A stretch of 7,255 nt of DNA from Bacteroidales bacterium. GTDB taxonomy: Bacteria > Bacteroidota > Bacteroidia > Bacteroidales > BM520. The notes under the pieces were generated by a model. It was not told the DNA's origin and made no database searches. It worked only from the letters and a program-made list of their open reading frames with translations. This document shows positions 1-6,331 of the stretch, one piece after another (positions within the stretch are counted from its first letter, which is position 1; every line of letters begins with the position of its first letter). The translations under genes and the position numbers were made by a program. Location: contig JAQVPY010000113.1 of assembly GCA_028701815.1 (NCBI GenBank), forward strand, positions 1 through 7,255. The letters are read 5' to 3'.

Positions 1-1297
1 CTTCGGAGAAAGCCAATTTTGCGATAGCGGCGGCTTTATCATAACCTATTTGGGGTGACAGGGCGGTAACGAGCATCAGGCTGTTATTAAGGTTTTTCTC
101 TATATTATCGTAGTTAGGTTCTATTCCTGTAACGCAGTGGTTATTAAAAGAGTTGACGGTCTCAGCGAGGAGTCGGGCGGATTCAATAAGGCAGAAAGCC
201 ATAACCGGTTTAAAGACATTCAGTTGGAAGTGTCCCTGGCTATTAGCGAAGGCGACGGTAGCGTCGTTTCCGAATATTTTAGCGCAGACCATAGTAACAG
301 CTTCGCATTGAGTAGGGTTAACTTTTCCGGGCATAATAGAAGAGCCCGGTTCATTAGCGGGGAGGATAATTTCGCCTATGCCGCAACGGGGTCCTGAGGC
401 TTCAAGGCGTATATCGTTAGCTATTTTAAAGAGGCTCATAGCTGTTGTTTTGATAGCGGAGGAGACATTAACCATAGCATCGTGGACGGCAAGGGATTCG
501 AATTTATTGTCAGATACGCAGAATTCCATCCCGCTGAATTTGTTTATATATTGTACCACTTTAAGGTCGTACCCGGGAGGTGTATTAAGTCCCGTGCCGG
601 TAGCGGTACCGCCGATAGCGAGTTCCGTAAGGGATTCGAGTGACTGTTTAATATACTCTATACAATGTTTAATCTGCGAAGCATAAGCGGAGAATTCCTG
701 TCCGAGGGTAACCGGAGTTGCATCCATAAGATGGGTTCTGCCCGTTTTGACTATATCATCGAAGTCGTCAGCTTTTTGTTGCAGTGACGACTGCAGGGTA
801 ACCAGAGCGGGGAGGGTGTTTTCGGAGATAACCTTAGTACAGGCGATATACATTGCTGTAGGGAACACGTCATTTGTTGACTGTGATTTATTCACATCGT
901 CGTTAGGGTGGAGTATTTTCCGCTTGTCGGTGATTCTACCACCGTTTAAGATATGCCCTAAATTTGCGATAACTTCGTTAACATTCATATTTGTCTGGGT
1001 TCCGGAGCCCGACTGCCAGATATGAAGGGGAAATTCTTCGTCATATTCTCCGTCGAAAATTTCGTCGCAGGCTCTGATAATGATATCGGCTTTTTCGCGC
1101 GAAAGAACTTTAAGATCGGCGTTTGCGGCGGCGGCGGCTTTTTTCACGAGGACGAGGGCGTATATTACCTCCATAGGCATTTTATAAGATGTAAACTCAA
1201 AGTTTTCGTAAGCTCGTTGTGTCTGTGCGCCCCAGAGGTTATTAACATCTACTTTGACTTCGCCGAGTGTATCTTTTTCGATTCTATATTTTTCCAT
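1..1297 (-). CDS. fumC: Fumarate hydratase, class II (3' end cut by window edge)
   Basis: Class II fumarase, which interconverts fumarate and L-malate in the TCA cycle; the family forms cytosolic homotetramers without an Fe-S cluster. The frame is open from the ATG at 1297 to the window edge, giving 432 residues. Family members have about 465, so roughly 30 C-terminal residues are missing. Visible landmarks are LWGAQTQR (21-28), GSGTQTNMNVNEV (97-109), the B-site segment HPNDDVN (130-136), GRTHLMDATP with the catalytic-base histidine near 189, and the superfamily signature GSSIMPGKVNP (318-328) with its catalytic-loop serine. GKVNP and GSGTQ-N favour fumarase over aspartate ammonia-lyase, which usually has AKVNP and GAGTS-N. 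The start lies 4 bases after the prfB stop with no Shine-Dalgarno sequence, so the gene is probably co-transcribed and perhaps translationally coupled with prfB. No frameshift or stop was found in the stretch I translated. Confidence 0.95.
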   Translation of the reverse strand, partial: MEKYRIEKDTLGEVKVDVNNLWGAQTQRAYENFEFTSYKMPMEVIYALVLVKKAAAAANADLKVLSREKADIIIRACDEIFDGEYDEEFPLHIWQSGSGTQTNMNVNEVIANLGHILNGGRITDKRKILHPNDDVNKSQSTNDVFPTAMYIACTKVISENTLPALVTLQSSLQQKADDFDDIVKTGRTHLMDATPVTLGQEFSAYASQIKHCIEYIKQSLESLTELAIGGTATGTGLNTPPGYDLKVVQYINKFSGMEFCVSDNKFESLAVHDAMVNVSSAIKTTAMSLFKIANDIRLEASGPRCGIGEIILPANEPGSSIMPGKVNPTQCEAVTMVCAKIFGNDATVAFANSQGHFQLNVFKPVMAFCLIESARLLAETVNSFNNHCVTGIEPNYDNIEKNLNNSLMLVTALSPQIGYDKAAAIAKLAFSE

Positions 1298-1301
1298 AAC
1301 A

Positions 1302-2394
1302 TTAATTATTACCGAATTCCATTAAATAAGCTTTTATCATATCATTAATATCTCCGTCCATTACGGCTTGAACGTTAGATGTTTCATAGCCTGTACGAAG
1401 ATCCTTAACCATTTTATAGGGTTGCATAACATAGGAGCGTATTTGAGATCCCCACTCTATTCTTTTTTTGGCGCCTTCTATTTGAGCCTGCGCCTCCTTA
1501 CGTTTTCTCAGCTCTATTTCATAAAGTTGAGAGCGTAACATTCTTATAGCCTTCTCTTTATTTTGCAATTGGGAGCGTGTCTCCTGACATTCTATGATAA
1601 TGCCGGAAGGCTCATGTTTAAGACGGACGGCCGTTTCAACCTTATTGACATTCTGTCCGCCGGGACCTCCTGAACGGAAGGTATCCCAACTGATATCTGC
1701 GGGGTTGATCTCGATATCAATATCATCAGCAACAACAGGATAAACATAAACCGAGGCGAAAGATGTATGACGGCGGTTTGCAGAGTCAAAAGGAGACAAT
1801 CTGACAAGTCGGTGAACCCCATTTTCTCCCTTAAGGTATCCAAAAGCATAGTCGCCTTCAAACTCCATGCTCACGGAACTAATACCGGCAACATCTCCCT
1901 CCTGATAGTCGAGGATAGAGACCTTATAATTATTTATTTCGCCCCAGCGCTGGTACATGCGCATGAGCATCTGCGCCCAGTCGTGACTTTCCGTACCACC
2001 CGCACCGGGGTTAATGTTAAGAATGGCTCCGAATTTATCACTCTCCTCACCGAGCATATTCAAAAATTCGAGGTCTTCGATTTTTTTCAGGCACTTCGCA
2101 TATTCGGCATCAACTTCTTCTTCGGTGCACTCTCCGCTTTCTTTAAACTCGACAAATACGTGCAGCTCATCAAAAGACTCCTTGCATTTCTCAAATTTAT
2201 CGACCCATGACTTGAGGTCTTTGGCTTCTTTAAGTATCTTTTCGGCCTCTTTAGGATCGCTCCAGAAATCGGGTTCCTGCGATTTTGTATCTAACTCTGA
2301 AATAGAAGACAGCTTCCCGTTGATGTCAAAGGAACCTCCTCAGGGCATCTATTCTTTGCCTCAAATCTTTTATTGCTTCGGTTGTGGTTGTCAT
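1302..2394 (-). CDS. prfB: Peptide chain release factor 2, made by programmed +1 frameshift
   Basis: RF2 recognises UGA and UAA stop codons in the ribosomal A site and triggers peptidyl-tRNA hydrolysis. The zero frame starts at the ATG at 2394 and stops after 22 codons at a TGA (2328-2326). Skipping one base continues as GAC at 2327 and runs to the TAA at 1304-1302. The product is about 363 residues, close to 365 in E. coli. Key motifs are the codon-recognition tripeptide SPF (200-202, in LSPFDSANRRHTSF) and the catalytic GGQ (245-247, in SGGPGGQNVNK). SPF marks this as RF2 rather than RF1, which has PxT. An internal ATG at 2063 (residue 111) begins the longest uninterrupted frame, but starting there would remove most of domain 1. 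The gene begins 12 bases after the trans-sulfuration gene and ends 4 bases before fumC. Ser241 aligns with E. coli K-12 Thr246, a position known to affect RF2 activity. Confidence 0.95.
2325..2340 (-). promoter_or_regulatory. prfB programmed +1 frameshift (recoding) site
   Basis: On the minus strand this reads AGGAGG-TTC-CTT-TGA-C. It holds all the known elements of the RF2 autoregulatory site: a Shine-Dalgarno-like AGGAGG (2340-2335), a three-base spacer, the slippery CUU leucine codon (2331-2329), the in-frame UGA (2328-2326) and a following C (2325) that weakens termination. The spacing matches the E. coli site. When RF2 is scarce the UGA is read slowly, the ribosome slips from CUU to UUU, and full-length RF2 is made. 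When RF2 is plentiful, termination gives a 22-residue peptide. The elements are read directly from the sequence; the autoregulatory mechanism is established for prfB in other bacteria. Confidence 0.95.
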
Positions 2395-2406
2395 AACTTT
2401 TAGTTA

Positions 2407-3609
2407 TTAGATAATATTTTGTTCTTTAAGAATAGCGTGGATAATATCGTAGGTATTTTCGATATCGCTGTCGAGGCCGACGGAGAATCTGACGAGGCCT
2501 TCGCTCATACCCATTTCTTTCTGGTATTCTTCGGGGACTTCGGAAGAGGTAGATTTGCCGGAGCAGGAGAACAGGGTACGGAAATATCCGAGGCTGACAG
2601 CGAGGAATCCTATACCTTTATTTTGCATTGCTTCCATAAATTTATTAGCCTTTTCCGCGGTACCGAGGTCGATAGCGATCATTCCGCCAAAGCCGAACTG
2701 ATCATTCATTTGCTCTTTCATCAGTTTATGGTCGATATGAGAAGGCAGTCCTGTATAAGTAACCTTCATTCCGAGTTTCTGAAATTTTTCTGCGAGGAAC
2801 ATGGCATTTTTGCTATGCTGTTGCATTCTGATATGGAGGGTATAAAGGTTTTTAAGTATTGAGGTTGCGCGGAAGGAATCGAGAACCGGGCCCAGGAGCA
2901 TGGCAGTACCGTTATTTACGTTTATCAAGGAGTTGATAAAATCGGCATCAGCACAGATAGCGCCGGCGACACAGTCGTTTTTACCGTTGATGAATTTAGT
3001 CATAGAATACACAACGATATGAGCGCCGAGTTTATAAGGTGAGAATATCATCGGCGAGAAGGTGTTATCTACGATAAGTTTGGCACCCGCGTGATCTGCA
3101 ATTTTTCTAAGTTCCGCGATATTTGAAATTCTAAGCAGCGGGTTAGACATAGTTTCGGTATAAATGACCTTTGTATTAGGTCTGCATGCGTCTTTTACCA
3201 TCTGCAGGTTAGTAGTATCCACGAAGGTAACTTCAACGCCGAAGCGTTCGATATAGTTACTGAGGAAGGCGAAAGTACCGCCATAGACTGTCATGCTTGC
3301 CACGATATGGTCGCCTTTTTGGACACATTGCAGGAGAGCGCATGTGATAGCAGCCATTCCGGAGCCGGTAACCCATGCTGCCTCAGTACCTTCCATAGCG
3401 GCGAGTGATTTGCAGAGAGCAAATGCCGACGGGTTCCAATGTCTTGAATACAGAAAATAACCTTCCGTTTCACCATGGAAAGTGTCAGTCATAGTTTGGC
3501 CGAACGGGAATGTAAAAGTAGCTGAATCGTTGATTGAAGGATTAACGCCTCTTTCCAGGCTGAGTTCCTGAACGGAGCTGATGGCTAAAGCCGGATTAAA
3601 TTTTTTCAT
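2407..3609 (-). CDS. PLP-dependent trans-sulfuration enzyme (methionine gamma-lyase / cystathionine lyase-like)
   Basis: Cys/Met-metabolism PLP enzyme, fold type I, 400 residues, the usual family length. Visible landmarks are YSRHWNP (54-60), whose Tyr and Arg bind PLP phosphate in the neighbouring subunit; GSGM (82-85), a phosphate-binding loop; Tyr109 in VYGGT, which stacks on the PLP ring; Asp181 in VDNTF, which pairs with the ring nitrogen; the Schiff-base Lys205 in YSMTKF; and Arg374 in LVRFSVG, which binds the substrate carboxylate. The exact substrate is uncertain. The Tyr-Gly-Cys of Pseudomonas methionine gamma-lyase (Cys116) is Tyr-Gly-Gly here, and the common GHSD after the lysine is GKND. 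Possible activities are methionine or cystathionine/cysteine gamma-lyase, or O-acylhomoserine-dependent synthesis. I therefore give no symbol. It lies 56 bases after dxs and 12 before prfB. Tandem TAA stops end the gene, and no Shine-Dalgarno sequence precedes its ATG. Confidence 0.88.
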   Translation of the reverse strand: MKKFNPALAISSVQELSLERGVNPSINDSATFTFPFGQTMTDTFHGETEGYFLYSRHWNPSAFALCKSLAAMEGTEAAWVTGSGMAAITCALLQCVQKGDHIVASMTVYGGTFAFLSNYIERFGVEVTFVDTTNLQMVKDACRPNTKVIYTETMSNPLLRISNIAELRKIADHAGAKLIVDNTFSPMIFSPYKLGAHIVVYSMTKFINGKNDCVAGAICADADFINSLINVNNGTAMLLGPVLDSFRATSILKNLYTLHIRMQQHSKNAMFLAEKFQKLGMKVTYTGLPSHIDHKLMKEQMNDQFGFGGMIAIDLGTAEKANKFMEAMQNKGIGFLAVSLGYFRTLFSCSGKSTSSEVPEEYQKEMGMSEGLVRFSVGLDSDIENTYDIIHAILKEQNII

Positions 3610-3647
3610 ATTATTATTTAATTAATTTATCATCAAAAAATTTCGAG

Positions 3648-3655
3648 CAAAATTA
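3648..3655 (-). promoter_or_regulatory. Possible Bacteroidota -7 promoter element upstream of the trans-sulfuration gene
   Basis: In the 56-base gap between dxs and the trans-sulfuration gene, the minus strand reads TAATTTTG, which fits the Bacteroidota sigma-ABfr -7 consensus TAnnTTTG. Transcription would begin a few bases downstream, near 3641, leaving a leader of about 32 bases. No convincing TTTG-like -33 element is visible at the usual spacing. The surrounding DNA is very AT-rich, so a chance match is quite possible. If real, it would let this gene, prfB and fumC be expressed apart from the sufE-dxs cluster. Confidence 0.35.
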
Positions 3656-3665
3656 CTTTATTTTT

Positions 3666-5564
3666 TTATATCATTTCTTTTATCTTTAAATAAATGGCGG
3701 CGGCATCGATATGACACAGTTTATACAATTGGGGCAAGGTGCCGTGTTCGATAAACTTATCTGGTATGCCGAGTCTTGTAAGTGGGCGCGACAAATTATT
3801 ATCCGACATAAATTCAAGGACGGCAGAGCCGAGACCGCCGATGACGGTACCGTCTTCCACGGTGATAATATATTGGTGGTTTTCGCACGCTTCGCGCAGG
3901 AGGGTCTCATCTATAGGTTTTAGAAACAGCATGTCGTAATGAGAGGGCAGCACTTTGGCATCCTCTTCTTTCAATCTGTTAATAGCTTCTTCCACGGCAT
4001 TTCCTATGTGGCCGATAGAAATGACGGCGACTTTTTCGCCTCTATTGAGCACTCTACCCTTTCCTGTCTCCACTTTATCATACGAAGGTTTGCGCCAATC
4101 GATGAACATGCCTTTGCTACGCGGGTATCTGATAGCGTATGGGGAGTCAACAAATTGTGCCGTATAAAGCAAGTCTTGCAGGTCCAATTCATTCAGCGGG
4201 GCCGCCACTATCATATTCGGTATTGAGCGGAGGTAAGCGAGGTCGAACGCTCCATGATGTGTCGGGCCGTCTTCACCGACGAGACCTGCTCTGTCGATGC
4301 AGAAGGTAACGGGCAGATTTTGTAATGCCACGTCGTGTATTATCTGGTCGTAGCCTCTTTGAAGGAAGGTAGAATAAATAGCGCAGTAGGGTTTCATTCC
4401 GCGGGCGGCGAGACCGGCGGCGAAGGTAACAGCATGTTCTTCGGAGATGCCCACATCGAAGGTCCTATCAGGATACTTCTCCATCATCTTACTAAGAGAA
4501 GTCCCGCTAGGCATAGCCGGGGTGATACCGACAATTTTATTATTTGTATCGGCAAGTTTAGTAATGGTTTCACCGAAGACATCCTGATATTTAGGTGGTT
4601 GAGGGACAGTGGAAGCTATTGGTTTTCCGGTCTCAAGGTCAAATTTGCCCGGTGCATGAAAGCGCACCTGGTTCTGTTCTGCGATGGTATAGCCTTTTCC
4701 TTTTACGGTGATGCAATGGAACAGTTTGGGTCCTTTTATTTTTTTCAAGCGGGTCAATATGGCAACGAGGTTTACCACGTCGTGACCGTCAACGGGGCCG
4801 AAATATCTCATTCCGAGGGACTCAAAGATATTACTGTTTTTAAAGATGGAAAATTTGAGGTTTCTCTTTATCTGCCGGAGCACATAATAGTTAGGGGAGG
4901 GGTGTTTGCGACTGCTGAAAAGGAACTTCCACAATCTGTCACGCATACGATTATATGATGTGGAGGTAGATATTTTAATAAGATAATCTTTGATGGCGCC
5001 GACACTTTTGTCGATGGCTATGCCGTTATCGTTAAGGATTACGAGCAGGTTAGCTTTAGAGGCGCCGGCGTTATTCAGACCTTCAAAGGCCATTCCGCCC
5101 GATATTGAGCCGTCGCCGATGACAGCGATAGTATTTCTGTCTTCTTCGCCGTTTTCAGCGGCCGCGATAGCCATTCCCAAAGCAGCGGAGATAGATGTAG
5201 AGGCATGTCCTGTGCCGAAAGCATCATATTCACTCTCGGATATTTTAGGGAAGCCGCTAAGGCCGTCGAGGGTACGTATAGTATCAAACTCCTGTTTTCT
5301 TCCCGTAAGGATCTTATGTGGATAGGCCTGATGTCCCACGTCCCAGATAAGATTATCGTAGGGTGTGTCAAAAACATAGTGGATAGCGACGGTGAGTTCT
5401 ACAACGCCAAGGCTGGAGCCGAGGTGTCCGGGGTTACATGAAATAACTTCGAGAATATAGCGGCGTATCTCGTCGCATAAGGCGGGCAGTTCCGACACAT
5501 CAAGTTTTTTGATGTCGGCGGGGCAATCTATTTTCGAAAGCAGTTTATATCTTGAATCAACCAT
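3666..5564 (-). CDS. dxs: 1-deoxy-D-xylulose-5-phosphate synthase
   Basis: Thiamine-diphosphate enzyme that condenses pyruvate with glyceraldehyde 3-phosphate to DXP with loss of CO2. This is the first and commonly rate-limiting step of the MEP isoprenoid pathway, and DXP also feeds thiamine and PLP synthesis. The 632-residue length is typical. Landmarks in order are NPGHLGSSLG (44-53) with the conserved His47, IWDVGHQAYPHKILTGR (73-89), the ThDP/Mg motif GDGS (150-153) ending at NDN (178-180), GPVDGHD (256-262), ISEEHAVTFAAG (373-384) with catalytic Glu375, STFLQRGYDQ (398-407) with Arg403, and DRAGLVGEDGPTHHGAFDLAYLR (from 424). The start at 5564 is 15 bases after the DUF59 gene and aligns with the usual DXS N-terminus. 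No Shine-Dalgarno sequence is seen. It is probably transcribed with sufE and the DUF59 gene. A shift from EQHA to EEHA relative to E. coli looks like lineage variation. Confidence 0.97.
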   Translation of the reverse strand: MVDSRYKLLSKIDCPADIKKLDVSELPALCDEIRRYILEVISCNPGHLGSSLGVVELTVAIHYVFDTPYDNLIWDVGHQAYPHKILTGRKQEFDTIRTLDGLSGFPKISESEYDAFGTGHASTSISAALGMAIAAAENGEEDRNTIAVIGDGSISGGMAFEGLNNAGASKANLLVILNDNGIAIDKSVGAIKDYLIKISTSTSYNRMRDRLWKFLFSSRKHPSPNYYVLRQIKRNLKFSIFKNSNIFESLGMRYFGPVDGHDVVNLVAILTRLKKIKGPKLFHCITVKGKGYTIAEQNQVRFHAPGKFDLETGKPIASTVPQPPKYQDVFGETITKLADTNNKIVGITPAMPSGTSLSKMMEKYPDRTFDVGISEEHAVTFAAGLAARGMKPYCAIYSTFLQRGYDQIIHDVALQNLPVTFCIDRAGLVGEDGPTHHGAFDLAYLRSIPNMIVAAPLNELDLQDLLYTAQFVDSPYAIRYPRSKGMFIDWRKPSYDKVETGKGRVLNRGEKVAVISIGHIGNAVEEAINRLKEEDAKVLPSHYDMLFLKPIDETLLREACENHQYIITVEDGTVIGGLGSAVLEFMSDNNLSRPLTRLGIPDKFIEHGTLPQLYKLCHIDAAAIYLKIKEMI

Positions 5565-5579
5565 TATATTTCTATATCA

Positions 5580-5897
5580 TCAATACAACATATCGAGGGC
5601 TATCTTAGCGCCAGAAGACATTTTTTCGGGCGTCCACGGCGGCTCGAAAGTAATCTCGACATTAACCGTGTTTACGCCTTCTACAGACATCACAGCATTT
5701 TTTACCATTTCGGGAAGTCTTTCGGCCTCGGGGCAGTTTGGCGCAGTGAGGCTCATTAAGATTTTAACGTTTCCGTCATCATCTTCGGTTATATCATAAA
5801 TCAAACCGAGCTCATAAATATTCACCGGTATCTCGGGGTCATAAACGGTACTGACGGCTTCGATAAGTTTATCTTTTCTCTCTGAAAGCATAAGCAT
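5580..5897 (-). CDS. DUF59/MIP18-family Fe-S cluster assembly-associated protein
   Basis: Small 105-residue protein of the DUF59 (MIP18/PaaD/SufT-related) family. Such proteins help mature or deliver Fe-S clusters, and bacterial members often sit in suf gene clusters. Visible family features are DPEIPVNIYELGLIYDI (20-36), the conserved T-x3-CP at 51-56 (TAPNCP, Cys55), and a C-terminal EPPWTPEKMS segment (85-94). The protein is essentially a single domain with no signal peptide or membrane segment, so it should be cytosolic. The ATG at 5897 lies inside sufE, giving a 29-base overlap. A second in-frame ATG at 5891 is equally possible and would shorten the product by two residues. The overlap implies co-transcription and probably translational coupling. 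It is close to the proteins annotated as SUF system assembly protein in Bacteroidota, but the symbol sufT is not certain. Confidence 0.88.
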   Translation of the reverse strand: MLMLSERKDKLIEAVSTVYDPEIPVNIYELGLIYDITEDDDGNVKILMSLTAPNCPEAERLPEMVKNAVMSVEGVNTVNVEITFEPPWTPEKMSSGAKIALDMLY

Positions 5898-6288
5898 ACA
5901 TCTCCATTTGTTTAATCATTGAAAAGAGACCGTTAGAGCGTGTCGGAGAGAGATATTCTTTCAGGCCCAATGCGTCAATAAAGCCCATGTCGGCTTTCAA
6001 TATTTCATCCGGAGTCTCATCGGAAAACACGCGTATCAGCAAAGCAATAATGCCCTTGGTAATAATAGCATCGCTATCGGCGGTAAAGATCACCTTCCCA
6101 TCCACAAGTTCGGCATGCAGCCATACCTGCGACTGACAGCCGGAAATAGTATATTCCGGCGTTTTATATTTTTCATCAATCAAAGGGAGAGTCTTTCCTA
6201 AATCTATGATATAATTGTATTTATCCATCCAATCATCAAAATAGTCGAACTCCTCAACGAGTTGTCGAGTTTTTTCTTTTATACCCAT
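5869..6288 (-). CDS. sufE: SufE family cysteine-desulfurase sulfur acceptor
   Basis: Cytosolic SufE accepts persulfide sulfur from the cysteine desulfurase SufS and passes it to the SufBCD scaffold for Fe-S cluster assembly. The product is 139 residues (E. coli SufE has 138). The active-site cysteine lies in ISGCQSQVWLHA and is residue 51 when translation starts at the ATG at 6288, the same number as Cys51 of E. coli SufE. The frame could be extended to a TTG at 6309, adding seven residues, but that TTG overlaps the predicted -7 promoter element and would lie upstream of the predicted transcript start. I therefore prefer 6288. The gene is probably the first of a sufE-DUF59-dxs transcript. No sufS or sufBCD is in the window, so the partners must be encoded elsewhere or outside it. 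Confidence 0.95.
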   Translation of the reverse strand: MGIKEKTRQLVEEFDYFDDWMDKYNYIIDLGKTLPLIDEKYKTPEYTISGCQSQVWLHAELVDGKVIFTADSDAIITKGIIALLIRVFSDETPDEILKADMGFIDALGLKEYLSPTRSNGLFSMIKQMEMYAYAFREKR

Positions 6289-6306
6289 AACAAAAAATTT
6301 CCGGCG

Positions 6307-6314
6307 CAAAGATA
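6307..6314 (-). promoter_or_regulatory. Bacteroidota-type -7 promoter element upstream of sufE
   Basis: The minus strand reads TATCTTTG followed by CGCCGG, an exact fit to the Bacteroidota -7 consensus TAnnTTTG. It lies in the 43-base gap between the M48 peptidase gene and sufE. Transcription would begin around 6300-6302, giving a leader of only 12-14 bases before the ATG at 6288. The -33 region is less clear: a TTTA about 23 bases upstream is the nearest candidate and falls inside the end of the peptidase gene. This element probably drives the sufE-DUF59-dxs cluster, though read-through from the peptidase gene cannot be excluded. Confidence 0.6.
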
Positions 6315-6331
6315 CTACTTTGTTTTTGATA

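Noticed and set aside
137..1348. Chain of plus-strand open frames across the left end
   Set aside because: The minus strand encodes an uninterrupted, highly conserved class II fumarase here, so the plus-strand frames are shadows.
1302..2063. prfB as a short 253-residue release-factor-like protein
   Set aside because: The upstream sequence continues as RF2 domain 1 in the same frame back to 2327 and joins the ATG at 2394 through a classical frameshift site, so this is not a truncated homologue or pseudogene.
2014..2403. Plus-strand open frame (129 codons) opposite the 5' part of prfB
   Set aside because: It is antisense to the frameshifted RF2 coding region, is serine-rich and low in complexity, and matches nothing I recognise.
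3640..3656. Possible terminator hairpin between dxs and the trans-sulfuration gene (AATTT...AAATT followed by Ts)
   Set aside because: The stem is five A-T pairs only and would not be stable enough for intrinsic termination. The same bases fit a promoter element better.
4335..4958. Long plus-strand open frame (207 codons) opposite dxs
   Set aside because: It lies wholly antisense to well-conserved DXS sequence and shows no recognisable family. It is explained by the codon bias of the opposite strand.
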